Shown here one piece after another: positions 32,776 to 42,247 of a DNA stretch of 64,000 nucleotides (positions are counted from its first letter, which is position 1; each line of letters begins with the position of its first letter). The notes beneath the pieces were generated by a model, which was given only the letters and a program-made list of their open reading frames with translations, made no database searches and was not told the origin of the DNA. The DNA lies in contig NZ_JACHJW010000001.1 of assembly GCF_014203835.1 (NCBI RefSeq), forward strand, positions 868,001-932,000, read 5' to 3'. The position numbers were made by a program, and so were the translations under genes. The DNA comes from Micromonospora polyrhachis (lineage in GTDB: Bacteria; Actinomycetota; Actinomycetes; Mycobacteriales; Micromonosporaceae).

Positions 32776-35658
32776 TCAGCCAGCCGCTACCGGGTCCAGC
32801 AACCCCGCGACCGCTTCGACGGTGGCCGGATGATCGGTCAGCAACCCGCTCACCTCGCGGTACTCGGCCCCGGCGGGAGCACCGCCCACCGGCCGCCACT
32901 CGCCCTCGCAGCCGAGTAGCTCGGCCACCGCGTCGCAGGTGGCAGGATGGCCAACCAGCAGCTCGGTCACCGGCCCCGCCGTCACGGCGACGGCCGTGCC
33001 CGGTGTCGCCGACACCGCCCGCCCCGTCCACGGCGGCACCCAGGCGTCGACCGCCGGCAGCGTGCCCGGGAACGTACGCCCCGCCTCCCGTACCAACACC
33101 GGCACCAGCTCACCGGCCTGGTTGCGCAACGTCGTGATCAGGGTCGGCAGCCACGGCAGCAGCACCCGATCCGGCAACCGCGCGAACGCCTTGGACATCG
33201 TCTCCACGACGAACGGCGCCAGGGTCGGCACCGACTCCAGGGCCTGGACGAACCCGCTCAGGTACTGCGGGAACGCCGGTACCACCAGCGGATTGCCCAA
33301 CATCTCGTCGCAGCGCGTCCGCAGGTCGGCCAGGGTCAGCAGACCGAGCTGGGAGCGGGCGACCCAGAGCAGCGCCACCTTGGCGGGCGCCTCCGGGTGC
33401 GACTGCTGGACGGCCAGCTCCAGCTGGGCGTGGTCGCAGCCCAACGCCAGGGCGAGACTTTCCAGGGTGAACAGGAAGCCGAGCATCGCCCCGACCTGTC
33501 GTACCCCGATGTGCTCGTCCACGAAGGCCATGGGCAGCAGGGTGCAGTAGTGCGCATAGCCTGTCTTGACGAACGCCTCACACCAACCGGGCAGCTCCGG
33601 CTGCGTGGCCCGGTAGTGGGCCAGCAGCCGACGAATCCGCCGCAGCACCTCCGGGGCGTCGTCCACCGTACGCTCGGCGGCCAGCAGCTCGACGGCCCGG
33701 ACGCCGAGTTCGTCGGTGAAGCGTGGGTTACGTAGGTAGAGCAGCGAGTCCTCCACCGCGGCGAGGGCCATCGACGCGGTGGCGTTCGGTGCCCACACCT
33801 TGCGGCGCAGCCGCTGCTCCAACACCTGCTCGACCGTGATGCCCTCGTAGCCCAGCTCGATGATCGCCCGCTGGTTCTGCCCGAGAGCCAGGTCCCAGCT
33901 TTCCTGGGCGGAACGCTCGCCGAGCCGGCGAGCCCCCATGATCGGCCGGAACGCACCGTCCGGCAGCAGGTGCCGGAGCACCCACAGCAGGTCCGAGCAG
34001 GGCACCAGCTCGGGGTTGGCGGTCAGGTCCAGCAGTGCCCGTTGCAGCGTACGTTTCTCCAGGTCGAGCCCGAGCGGGGCCAGCCGGTCGTACACGTCGC
34101 GGGCCAGGGGTGGCAGTGCTTCGTAACCGACCTGCCCGATCCGGTCACCACCCATGAGGATCTCGCACAGGCGACGTACGTCCCGGCGGCCCGGCACCTT
34201 GTCCTTCTCGATGCAGGTGACCGCGGCGTCCTGGAAGTCGTACGGGGTGGGGCGGGCCCGGTTACGCATGCCGGCGAGCAGGATGGACGTCTCGAAGACC
34301 GCGATGGCGTCCGCCGTGCTGGACAGGTAGCCGTTACGGCGGGCCAGCCGCACGATGTCCACGCACCACCCGAGCAGTTCCTCCTCGTCGAGGCCGTCCA
34401 GCACGGGCGGCTTCGACAGGAACCCGGTGAGCCGGTCGGCGACCGGTGCCGCCGCAGGTGCCGCCGGCAGTGCCTTCGTACGCTTCGACCGCTTGCGGCT
34501 CCCCTTCTGCCCTTCGAGCTGGTACGGGGTGAGCCCCGAACGGGTCAACGCCTTCGTCCAGGTGGCCCCGGCGATCGACACCGAGCCACCGGCCAACCCG
34601 AACTGCCGTTCGATCGCCGAATGGCTGGACGGGATCAGGCCGTAGAGCCATTCGGTGCCGGTACGCGGATCGATCTCGTAGTCGGTGCTGCCCGAGAGGC
34701 CGAACTCCGCGACCCGGCTGGCGGCGTGGAACGCGCCGCAGACGTACAGGCAATCTGAGGCGTCCACCCCCGAGCTGCCCAGGTGCTCCCGCATCCGGGT
34801 CCACATGTAGCGCTCGCGGTCCTCGTCCCGATCCAGCCGCGCGGTGTCCGACGGGCTCAGCCGTCGGAACAGGCTGCCGATCAGCACCATCGCCTGCCGG
34901 TAGGTGTCATAGTCGGCACCGGCCAGCGGCTGCTCCACGTACTGGTCCCACCACTCGGACCAGTGTCGGACCTTGCCGTGGTGCAGCAGGTGCTCCTCCA
35001 GTTCGGCGAACCGGGGCCGCAGGTCACCGATCTCGATGCCCACCGCGTCGCCGTGCAACGCCGTGTCTTCGTTTGCCGCGTCTTCGCTCGGCGGGGCCGC
35101 GTCACCGTCGGCCGGGTCACCGTCGGTGCCGTCGGGCTTGGGCTCCGGATCCCGGGGCAGCCACTGGAAGACGTGATCCGCCGACCGGTCGACCAGCACC
35201 AACTCGACACCCGGGGTCTCCAGGGCGTACGAGATGGCCTGGTATTCGGCCGACGCCTCGGTGATCGGTGCCACGACGCTGAGCGGCCCCCACTGCGGCG
35301 GAAAGCCGTCCAGGTTGGAGGCGTACGCCTGCAGCGCCACCGGGAGCCGACAGTTGCGCAGCTCGTCCAGGAGCGGGCGCAGGTCCTCGCACAGCTCCAG
35401 GTAGATCACCTTGGGCTGCTTCTCCCGGAGGCGGCGTACCATCGCCAACCCGGAAGCCGGCGAGTGGTGGCACACGGGAAAGATCTCCAGCTCCTCCCGC
35501 AACGCCCGGTCGACGTCGTCGACCATGCCCGTCATGATGTCGGCCAACGCATTGGGCCCGTCGGCGAACTCGGTGGCAGCGTCGAGCAACTGTCGACGTA
35601 ATGGCCCGAACAGGTCCACGGCGGTGCCGGTCGGCGGGCCCGCCACGTCGGTGCTCAT
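32776..35658 (-). CDS. DUF5682 protein (TIKI/EreA-like fold candidate)
   Basis: 960 residues; the ATG overlaps the AAA gene stop by 4 bases. The N-terminal motif IFPVCHHSPASGLAMVRRL, then VIYLELCEDLRPLLDEL, and a later YVCGAFHAASRVAEF resemble the G-x-x-H...E and late His motifs of the TraB/TIKI/erythromycin-esterase superfamily of putative metal hydrolases. A charged low-complexity insert (GDPADGDAAPPSEDAANEDT) follows at about 175-200. The C-terminal half is helical. DUF5682 proteins occur with MoxR ATPase and VWA genes, as here, and are probably the client or effector of that chaperone pair. Confidence 0.85.
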   Translation of the reverse strand: MSTDVAGPPTGTAVDLFGPLRRQLLDAATEFADGPNALADIMTGMVDDVDRALREELEIFPVCHHSPASGLAMVRRLREKQPKVIYLELCEDLRPLLDELRNCRLPVALQAYASNLDGFPPQWGPLSVVAPITEASAEYQAISYALETPGVELVLVDRSADHVFQWLPRDPEPKPDGTDGDPADGDAAPPSEDAANEDTALHGDAVGIEIGDLRPRFAELEEHLLHHGKVRHWSEWWDQYVEQPLAGADYDTYRQAMVLIGSLFRRLSPSDTARLDRDEDRERYMWTRMREHLGSSGVDASDCLYVCGAFHAASRVAEFGLSGSTDYEIDPRTGTEWLYGLIPSSHSAIERQFGLAGGSVSIAGATWTKALTRSGLTPYQLEGQKGSRKRSKRTKALPAAPAAAPVADRLTGFLSKPPVLDGLDEEELLGWCVDIVRLARRNGYLSSTADAIAVFETSILLAGMRNRARPTPYDFQDAAVTCIEKDKVPGRRDVRRLCEILMGGDRIGQVGYEALPPLARDVYDRLAPLGLDLEKRTLQRALLDLTANPELVPCSDLLWVLRHLLPDGAFRPIMGARRLGERSAQESWDLALGQNQRAIIELGYEGITVEQVLEQRLRRKVWAPNATASMALAAVEDSLLYLRNPRFTDELGVRAVELLAAERTVDDAPEVLRRIRRLLAHYRATQPELPGWCEAFVKTGYAHYCTLLPMAFVDEHIGVRQVGAMLGFLFTLESLALALGCDHAQLELAVQQSHPEAPAKVALLWVARSQLGLLTLADLRTRCDEMLGNPLVVPAFPQYLSGFVQALESVPTLAPFVVETMSKAFARLPDRVLLPWLPTLITTLRNQAGELVPVLVREAGRTFPGTLPAVDAWVPPWTGRAVSATPGTAVAVTAGPVTELLVGHPATCDAVAELLGCEGEWRPVGGAPAGAEYREVSGLLTDHPATVEAVAGLLDPVAAG

Positions 35659-36770
35659 GAGAGCGTGGCGATCGCCTGCCGACCGCCCTCAAGGAACTCG
35701 GGCCACTCGCCACCGTCGGACTTGCTCCGGGGCTCGACCACACCGTGCAGGTACTTGTTCATGATCGCCAGGTCCTCCGGGCTTCGGCGCACCAGCGAGC
35801 CGACCAGCGAGTTGGCAAGCGTCTCGGCCCGCAGGGTCCGGTCGCCGAAGAACTGGCTGTGCAGGATCGCGTCTTCGAGGACACCGATCTGTTCGGCCGT
35901 GGAGAGGGCCGACTCCAGCTTCTCGTCGTCGCTCTTGGCCGCAGCGGCGGCGACCCGTAGGTCGGCGAAGCTCTGCAGCAGGATGTCCAGCAGCGTCGGC
36001 GGCACGTCCAGCTCGATCTGGTGCCGGCGCAGCAGTTCGACGGTACGGAACCGGACGATTTCCGCCTCGCTGCGCTTGTTGGTCACGACCGGAATCTTGA
36101 CGAAGTTGAACCGGCGCTTCAGCGCCGACGAGAGGTCGTTGACGCCCCGGTCCCGGCTGTTGGCCGTGGCGATGATCGAGAAGCCGGGCTTGGCGAAGAC
36201 GGTGTTGTCGTTGTCCAACTCCGGGATGGAGATGTACTTTTCGGAGAGGATCGAGATCAGCGCATCCTGCACGTCGCTGGTCGACCGGGTCAGTTCCTCG
36301 AAACGGCCGATCACGCCCTGCTCCATCGCCGTCATGATCGGCGACGGGATCATCGACTCGCGGGACTGCCCCTTGCCGATCACCATCGAGATGTTCCACG
36401 AGTACTTGATGTGGTCCTCGGTGGTGCCGGCCGTGCCCTGGACGACCAGGGTCGAGTTGCGGCTGATCGCCGCGGCCAGCAACTCGGCCAGCCAGCTCTT
36501 GCCCGTGCCGGGGTCACCGATCAGCAGCAGCCCCCGGTCCGAGGCGAGGGTGACGATGGCGCGCTCGACGAAACTGCGGTCACCGAACCACTTCTGCGGG
36601 ATCTCCCGGTCGAGCCCGTCGGCACGCTCGGAACCGAGAATGAACAGTCGCACCATACGAGGGCTGAGCCGCCACGAGAACGGCTTCGGGCCGTCGTCGA
36701 CGGACTCCAGCCAGTCCAGCTCCTCGGCGTACTTGACCTCGGCCGGGGCACGCAGCATTTCGTTGGTCAT
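35655..36770 (-). CDS. MoxR-type AAA+ ATPase
   Basis: 371 residues from ATG 36770. Walker A RGLLLIGDPGTGKSWLAELL, Walker B region VIGRFEELTRSTSDVQDALI (E-E pair), sensor 1 GFSIIATANSRDRGV and arginine finger ALKRRFNFVKIPVV. These are hallmarks of MoxR/ChlI-clade AAA+ chaperones, which act with VWA proteins to remodel a target. It lies between the VWA gene and DUF5682, overlapping the latter. The longer open frame upstream runs through the triplicated end of the VWA gene and is non-coding. Confidence 0.92.
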   Translation of the reverse strand: MTNEMLRAPAEVKYAEELDWLESVDDGPKPFSWRLSPRMVRLFILGSERADGLDREIPQKWFGDRSFVERAIVTLASDRGLLLIGDPGTGKSWLAELLAAAISRNSTLVVQGTAGTTEDHIKYSWNISMVIGKGQSRESMIPSPIMTAMEQGVIGRFEELTRSTSDVQDALISILSEKYISIPELDNDNTVFAKPGFSIIATANSRDRGVNDLSSALKRRFNFVKIPVVTNKRSEAEIVRFRTVELLRRHQIELDVPPTLLDILLQSFADLRVAAAAAKSDDEKLESALSTAEQIGVLEDAILHSQFFGDRTLRAETLANSLVGSLVRRSPEDLAIMNKYLHGVVEPRSKSDGGEWPEFLEGGRQAIATLS

Positions 36771-36784
36771 CTTTCGCGGGTCTC

Positions 36785-36865
36785 CTAGATGAGGAAGTTC
36801 TTGAGGTCGGACTAGTTGAGAAAGTTCTTCAGCTCGGACTAGTTGAGGAAGTTCTTCAGCTCGGA
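36785..36865 (-). repeat. 27-bp tandem triplication of the VWA gene end
   Basis: Three in-register 27-bp units (36865-36839, 36838-36812, 36811-36785). On the minus strand each encodes S-E/D-L-K-N-F-L-N/I followed by a TAG stop. The first is the true C-terminus of the VWA protein; the other two lie between it and the AAA gene. Confidence 0.9.
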
Positions 36866-38362
36866 CACGAGCTTGCGGATGTGACCGGAGAGCACCGGGG
36901 TGCCCTGGTCCTTGAACCGCTCGCGGAACCACGGGTTCACGCTCTGGTAGCCACCGCTGTTGACGGAACCGACGGGAATGAAGCGCGCCCCGGACCGGTG
37001 CACCGCCGCCATTCCGTCGAAGACCTGCTGCTCCCGCCACTCGTAGAAGTCGGAGATCCACACCATGACGGTGTTACGCGGATCGACGATCTTCGGCTGG
37101 GCGAGCTCCATCGCGACCGTGCCGTCGGTGCCGCCACCAAGCTTCGTACGCAGCAGCACCTCGAACGGGTCGTGCACCCAGGGGGTCAGGTCCAACGCGC
37201 GGGTGTCGTACGCGATCAGGTGCACGTCCACCTTGGGCAGGCCAGCGAAGATCGACGCCAGGATGGTGCAGTTCACCATCGCGTCGACCATCGACCCCGA
37301 CTGGTCGACGACCACGATCAGCCGGGCCGGTGTGGTCCGCCGGGCGGTATGCCGGTAGAACAGCCGGTCCACGTAGAGCCGCTGGTCCTCGGGGTTCCAG
37401 TTGGGCAGGTTCTTCCAGATCGTTCGCTCGACGTCGAGGTTGCGGAACACCCGCTTCGGGGGGATCGACCGGTCGATGGTGCCCACGCTGGTCTTCTCGA
37501 CCTGCGTACGCAGCACCTCGGCGACCTCGTCGACGAACTTGCGGATCAGCGCCTTGGCGTTGGCCAACGCGATCCCCGACAGGTTGTCCTTGTCCCGCAG
37601 CAGTTGCTCGATGAGCGACATGCTCGGGGTCAGCTGGCGGGCCAGCTTTGGGTCGGCCAGCACCTCGCGCAGCCGCATCCGCCGCACCAGGTCGCCTTCC
37701 AGCCCGGCCAGGACCCCACCCAGCTCGCTGTCGGCGGGTCGGCCCCGCAGCTGCCCCGGATCGACACCGCAGGCCCGCTCGAACCAGCCGACGTCAGCCT
37801 GCCAACCGGCCAACTGCTGGGCGGTGACGTTGCCGGTACCGGTCGCGAAGACGTTGAGCAGCAGCTTGGACACCAGCGCCGCCCGGCGTACCTCGTCGGC
37901 TCCCGGCTGCTCCGCCACCGAACCGGTGATGTCCGCGATGTCCTCGGACCTGTCGGCCTCACCCTGTGCATCATCGACTACGGTCGGAGCGTCCTCGCCC
38001 ACCGCTGGAGCCTCATCGCCCATTGCCGGGGCGTCGTCGTCCAGCGCTGAGGCGTCGTCGTCCAGCGCTGAGGCGTCGTCGTCCAGCGCTGAGGCGGTCG
38101 GCAAGGGCTCACCCTCGGCCGGGTCGGCCGTCTCCGCCAGCAGCCCCTGCAGGTCCTCGGCCAGCTCGGGGAAGCGCTGCACGATGTTGTCGATCGACAC
38201 CGACGGGTCGAGCAACGCCGTCGGCAGCCCAATGTCGTCGATGATGGCGGCGCTCGCCGACTCCAGAGTGGGCTGTTCGTCGGTGCCGAACACCCGGGCC
38301 AGCAGCCGCCAGTAGAGCACCTGACGCCGGTTCTCGTGGAGGTTGACCTCTGTTTCGCTCAT
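36839..38362 (-). CDS. VWA-domain protein, MoxR partner
   Basis: 507 residues. The C-terminal von Willebrand factor A domain (about 340-500) carries a complete MIDAS: LIVVVDQSGSMVDAM (D-x-S-x-S), LGGGTDGTVAM (Thr/Asp) and VWISDFYEWRE (Asp). The N-terminal part is helical with an acidic stretch including three SALDDDA repeats (about 90-112). Metal-dependent binding by such VWA proteins selects substrates for the MoxR ATPase. It overlaps DUF5691 by 4 bases (ATGA) and ends in the 27-bp triplication. Confidence 0.92.
   Translation of the reverse strand: MSETEVNLHENRRQVLYWRLLARVFGTDEQPTLESASAAIIDDIGLPTALLDPSVSIDNIVQRFPELAEDLQGLLAETADPAEGEPLPTASALDDDASALDDDASALDDDAPAMGDEAPAVGEDAPTVVDDAQGEADRSEDIADITGSVAEQPGADEVRRAALVSKLLLNVFATGTGNVTAQQLAGWQADVGWFERACGVDPGQLRGRPADSELGGVLAGLEGDLVRRMRLREVLADPKLARQLTPSMSLIEQLLRDKDNLSGIALANAKALIRKFVDEVAEVLRTQVEKTSVGTIDRSIPPKRVFRNLDVERTIWKNLPNWNPEDQRLYVDRLFYRHTARRTTPARLIVVVDQSGSMVDAMVNCTILASIFAGLPKVDVHLIAYDTRALDLTPWVHDPFEVLLRTKLGGGTDGTVAMELAQPKIVDPRNTVMVWISDFYEWREQQVFDGMAAVHRSGARFIPVGSVNSGGYQSVNPWFRERFKDQGTPVLSGHIRKLVSELKNFLN
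38031..38096 (-). repeat. 21-bp repeat encoding SALDDDA
   Basis: Three tandem 21-bp copies inside the VWA gene, each coding for S-A-L-D-D-D-A, forming an acidic disordered linker. Confidence 0.8.
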
Positions 38363-39777
38363 TTTCTCAACAACCGTCCCGCCCGCTCCCGCAGTACGGC
38401 GACAGCGTCACCGGCCTTCGCCTCCGCCTTAGCCACCTTCGGATCGGTGGGCCCCATCGCCCAGTCCCCGGTGTACGAGACGACTGGCTTACGCTTCACC
38501 GTCGCCTGGACCACGAGCGGCTGTAGCGACCAGCTCCCACCGTCCCAGCGGAGCAGCCCGACACACGCCGAGGAGGCGGCCACCAGTTGCGGCGTGAGCG
38601 GCCCGCACGACGGGAGGCGGTCGACGGCGACCGGGATCGTGACGTTTCCGAACGCGAAGGTAACGGTCGAATGCTCATCGGAGGAGGTGGCGGTATAGCC
38701 CTCCACCAGCACAGGTTCGGCGATGCCCACCGGGTGCCGATTCAGCGGTGGCACCGCCGGGGCGACCGCATCGGCGAGCTGGACCCGGGCGGTGACGAAC
38801 GGGTCGGCCGGATCGCCGGCCTTCGCTCGGTCGTCCTGCCACACCAGGTCACCGCTGTCCAGTAGGGGCAGGTCGGTGATCTCCAGGCTGCGTCGCTCGG
38901 CGAGCGCCCCCAGCAGCACCGGATAGTTGGCGAGCAGCCGCCACAGCGCCGGGCCGACGATGGTGTCCACCTTCGCGGCGGCGACACTCGTCCGCACCAG
39001 CCGGGATGGGGAATCCCCTGCCGACTCCAACACCCCGTGCACCTGGATCTGCACCGCCGTGCTGTGCTCGTGCACGTCGACGCCGAGAATCAGCAGCCGC
39101 CCGGAGACCCGCTCGGCCGCTTGGGCGTCGTCGGTCCCGGCACCGGCCTGCGACAACAGCAGCGCCCGCGTCCAGAGGTCGGCCCACCGTCGTACCGGCA
39201 GACGTTCCATGGTCCCGATCGGACTGCCCGCGTGTAGTTCCGTCGCCAGACCATCGGTCAGCACCGCCAGTCGACGCAACGCCGGATCGGCCAGCAGCGC
39301 CTGGAGCACCTGGTCGGAGCTGGAGATGAGGTCGTGGTCGACGCCCCGCCAACCGGCGATGGCCAGTTCGGTGAGCCACGACCGGCACCCGCTGAACAGG
39401 TTGCCCGCAGAGGTAGTCCGGTTCGGGGTCGGGGGCTGCGGCCAGGTCGCCCGAGTGCGCCGTAGCGCGGTGTCGAGCCGAGCGAGCAGCGCGTCGTGCA
39501 CCGCACCGAGCAACGCGATCCGCGCGCCGGCCAGCACGCTCAGGTGTTCCTCGGTGACCGAGCCACCTGCGATCTTCTCGGCGGCCGCTGCGACCCGGTC
39601 GGCGAGCGGAGTGGCCGCCATCGCCCCCGCAAGGGCGGTCAACGCGGCGGCCCGTTCCTCACCGAGCCGGGCGAAGCCGGACACCAGTCCCTCGTCGAAT
39701 CCGGAGACCAGATCGAGTGTCTCCACGACGCCGGAGGGCGCGTCGTCGAGCAGTGTGGAAAGTTGTGTCTCGAGCAT
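38359..39777 (-). CDS. DUF5691-family protein
   Basis: 472 residues, mostly helical in the first half (RLGEERAAALTALAGAMAAT; AGARIALLGAVHDALLARLD). The second half contains WADLWTRALLLSQAGAGTDD and RLLILGVDVHEHSTAVQIQV. No catalytic motif is visible. Assignment rests on the fixed genomic company (SWIM, VWA, MoxR ATPase, DUF5682), in which a DUF5691 protein of this size is usual. Its start shares one base with the SWIM gene stop, and its stop overlaps the VWA start. Confidence 0.75.
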   Translation of the reverse strand: MLETQLSTLLDDAPSGVVETLDLVSGFDEGLVSGFARLGEERAAALTALAGAMAATPLADRVAAAAEKIAGGSVTEEHLSVLAGARIALLGAVHDALLARLDTALRRTRATWPQPPTPNRTTSAGNLFSGCRSWLTELAIAGWRGVDHDLISSSDQVLQALLADPALRRLAVLTDGLATELHAGSPIGTMERLPVRRWADLWTRALLLSQAGAGTDDAQAAERVSGRLLILGVDVHEHSTAVQIQVHGVLESAGDSPSRLVRTSVAAAKVDTIVGPALWRLLANYPVLLGALAERRSLEITDLPLLDSGDLVWQDDRAKAGDPADPFVTARVQLADAVAPAVPPLNRHPVGIAEPVLVEGYTATSSDEHSTVTFAFGNVTIPVAVDRLPSCGPLTPQLVAASSACVGLLRWDGGSWSLQPLVVQATVKRKPVVSYTGDWAMGPTDPKVAKAEAKAGDAVAVLRERAGRLLRK

Positions 39778-40280
39778 CAGCGGGCCGCTCCCATGGCCGG
39801 AAACCAGTGCAGCTCAGGAACCGGTTCGGTGACGACCGGCAACTCCAGGTAGGACAAATGCCGCAGGAAGCGGCTGAAGACGATGGCGGCGGGCATCCGC
39901 TCGTTCGTGCCGTTCATGTGTCTCAGCAGATCCCGGGCGGATGTCACCTCGCCGTCGACCTCGACGCGCAGATAGCGAGCGACCCGGTCGGCACCGTATT
40001 GCACAATGGCCTCGTCGAGAAGCAGATCCAGATGCTTGCACGTATAGCCGTGCGCCCCACCACAGGGACGATTGTTGTTGGTGCTGCAATTGAAGTTGTG
40101 CGTCCCCGCGGCGAACGACGAGACGTAGACCCGCTCGATGTCCGAACCGCTTGAAACGACTCCCTGCAACCGCCCGTCGGCCATTTCGACGAAGGGAACC
40201 TTCGCCAGTTTTCGGGGCCGGACGGGGGGCACCACACGTGTCGTGCTGCGCTGCTCCCACGCGGCGCTGTCCGCGTCCAC
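39777..40280 (-). CDS. SWIM zinc-finger protein
   Basis: 167 residues from GTG 40280, preferred because GGAGG lies 9 bases upstream; an ATG at 40319 would add 13 residues. The SWIM finger is HNFNCSTNNNRPCGGAHGYT followed by CKHLDLLLDE, giving the C-x-n-C-x-H zinc ligands. SWIM domains bind nucleic acid or protein. First gene of the five-gene operon; all junctions except VWA-AAA overlap. Probably the specificity or targeting component. Confidence 0.88.
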   Translation of the reverse strand: MDADSAAWEQRSTTRVVPPVRPRKLAKVPFVEMADGRLQGVVSSGSDIERVYVSSFAAGTHNFNCSTNNNRPCGGAHGYTCKHLDLLLDEAIVQYGADRVARYLRVEVDGEVTSARDLLRHMNGTNERMPAAIVFSRFLRHLSYLELPVVTEPVPELHWFPAMGAAR

Positions 40281-40509
40281 GACCTTCAACCTCCAGCACA
40301 AATGGCTCGCGGGCAGCATGCGACAGCACGGGACCCGCGTGAACGGACGGTTTGTGACGGCATTTCTACCGCATCAGCACGTCAAGCCGTGAATCAGTCT
40401 CACGCTCGACGTCTGACGGGAAAGTTAGCCGCGAGGTACGACAAGTTATGCGTGGCCCTGGTCAGCCCCACCGTCGCGCCTTCCCGGCCGGGGAAACTAC
40501 GCTCACCGT

Positions 40510-40938
40510 GTGGTCACCACCTGGGAACCCATGACGACAGGTCTGCTACAACTGCCCTCGGGGCGACTTGTCCGAGGTCGTGGGCTGCGCCATCCGCTCC
40601 CGCCCGGTCAACAGCCCACCTTCGCCCTCTACCTGCTCGGCCGTCAGCCGGAGCCGGTCGCCTGGGACAGTCGCTGGGTCCGCTGGCCCGACTTCCGGCT
40701 ACCGTCCGATCGGGCAGCGGCCGGCGAGGCGCTACGCGAGGCATGGCGCCGCGCGGAGACCGAACGGGTCGAGGTGGCCTGCGGTGGTGGGCGCGGACGT
40801 ACCGGCACGGCACTGGCCTGCCTCGCCGTACTCGACGGGGTCCCCGGTCACGAGGCGGTCGCCTACGTTCGCGAGCACTACTCCCGGCACGCGGTAGAGA
40901 CGCCCTGGCAACGCCGCTTCGTCGCCCGTTTCCAGTAG
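40510..40938 (+). CDS. Dual-specificity/tyrosine phosphatase-like protein
   Basis: 142 residues from GTG 40510 (ATG 40531 is an alternative). The P-loop VEVACGGGRGRTGTALACLA contains the C-x5-R signature of cysteine phosphatases (Cys about residue 96, Arg six later). An aspartate in VRWPDFRLPSD could be the general acid. The short single-domain form is common in actinomycetes. It sits just upstream of, and divergent from, the SWIM operon, with about 230 bases between the starts. Confidence 0.82.
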   Translation: MVTTWEPMTTGLLQLPSGRLVRGRGLRHPLPPGQQPTFALYLLGRQPEPVAWDSRWVRWPDFRLPSDRAAAGEALREAWRRAETERVEVACGGGRGRTGTALACLAVLDGVPGHEAVAYVREHYSRHAVETPWQRRFVARFQ

Positions 40939-40997
40939 GAACCTCGTCAGGTGGGGTGGCTGGCGTCCGGCAGGGACTTCGCCAGGTAGGAGCTTCG

Positions 40998-41714
40998 TCA
41001 GGCCACCGGCCGGGCCGGTTGCCAGAGCCGGGCGATCGGCAGGGGCGGCATTCCCGTGTACGCCCACTGCTCCAGCATCGACCGATCCACCAGCAGGATG
41101 CCCAACTCCCGGGCCAACCGCTGGCCATCTCCGACCGTGAACGAACCATTGGTCACGATCATGCAGATGTCGCCCCGGTGGATGGTGCGACAGGTGCCGG
41201 CGAACCGTTGGATCACCGCGCTGCCGACCCGGTTGCTCGCGCTGTGCCGTTTGCACTGCACCACCACTCGACGACCATCCGGGGCACGGGCGATGACGTC
41301 CGCTCCCCGATCGGCCGCGCCACCCGGGACGGTAACCCCGTAGCATCCGGACGTATCGAGCAGTCGGGCGAACCACTGCTCGAACTCGGGGCCGGTCATC
41401 GAATCGGTCGTTCCGATGATCCGATCAAGTGCGGCCCGCTCTGCCGCCTGTCGCGCCCGTCCCCTCTGTAGGAGAAGGAGTACGGCGACGGTCCCGGCGA
41501 CGACGAGAAACCCGATGAACGCGGACCAGTACGGGTATCGGCCGATGAACCTCACGATCAGCGCGAGGAGCAACAGCGCACCGAGGCCGGCACCGAGTAG
41601 GAGCCAACCGTTGTCCCGACCGGAGCGGCCGCCAGACGTACGGCGGGGGCTCTTCCGCGTGTGGCTCCTGACCCGCGTGCCGTCCCTGCGCCGATACGAC
41701 CGGACCCGATGCAT
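40998..41714 (-). CDS. Membrane-anchored Mrr-like restriction endonuclease
   Basis: 238 residues. A basic N-terminus (RRRDGTRVRSHTRKSPRR) precedes two transmembrane helices (LLLGAGLGALLLLALIVRF and WSAFIGFLVVAGTVAVLLL). The C-terminal PD-(D/E)xK domain (about 100-215) carries MTGPEFEQWFARLL, GGAADRGADVIARAPDG (catalytic Asp) and RVVVQCKRHS (Q-x-K). This is the Mrr_cat family, which cleaves modified DNA. Tethering a nuclease to the inner face of the membrane would place it where DNA enters the cell. Confidence 0.85.
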   Translation of the reverse strand: MHRVRSYRRRDGTRVRSHTRKSPRRTSGGRSGRDNGWLLLGAGLGALLLLALIVRFIGRYPYWSAFIGFLVVAGTVAVLLLLQRGRARQAAERAALDRIIGTTDSMTGPEFEQWFARLLDTSGCYGVTVPGGAADRGADVIARAPDGRRVVVQCKRHSASNRVGSAVIQRFAGTCRTIHRGDICMIVTNGSFTVGDGQRLARELGILLVDRSMLEQWAYTGMPPLPIARLWQPARPVA

Positions 41715-41788
41715 CGCAGCTCCCTGGGGTGAGAGGAGGATGCCTCAGTCTGCCCGCGACCAGAGGCAATAATCCAGCCACGGGCAGG

Positions 41789-42028
41789 TCAGGGCTCGCG
41801 CATCCAGAGTTCAGGATCGTTCACGAAGGCGCCCTTGCCCTGGTGCCGCCAGATGACCCGTAGCACCTCCAACCGCACGTATACCTGCTTCACGGTCGAC
41901 GGGCTCACGTTGTGCTTCGCGGCGAGCTGCGTAATCGAGGGCAGTTTGTCTCCTGGCTTGAGCTTCCCGGCCCTGACCTCGGCCGTGATCTCGTCAGCGA
42001 TCCGAGTGTAATCAGCGGTGATCGGCAT
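41789..42028 (-). CDS. Short GntR-family regulator
   Basis: 79 residues from ATG 42028 with a GGGGGAG ribosome site. Consists only of the GntR winged helix: YTRIADEITAEVRAGKLKPG, DKLPSITQLAAKHNVSPSTV and KQVYVRLEVLRVIWRHQGKG. There is no effector-binding domain. Such minimal GntR proteins are frequent in actinomycetes, often with mobile elements or conjugation genes, but none is visible here. Ligand and targets are unknown. Confidence 0.85.
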   Translation of the reverse strand: MPITADYTRIADEITAEVRAGKLKPGDKLPSITQLAAKHNVSPSTVKQVYVRLEVLRVIWRHQGKGAFVNDPELWMREP

Positions 42029-42247
42029 GACTCCCCCTGCGTGGCACGCCAATTCGATCACGCAAGGACATCTTCCAACAACTCTGTGTTTGACTGAGAT
42101 GACTCCCGAGCCACCCCGCTGCCGTGCCGCTGATCCTGGGCTGCGACGGCGGCGCGGGTGGGCCGCCCTCCCCTCGGCAAGGTGGGCGGCCCACCTTCCA
42201 AGAGCAGTCGAGAACCCCTGCCCCGAAGAGTTCCGGAAAGGACCGAG

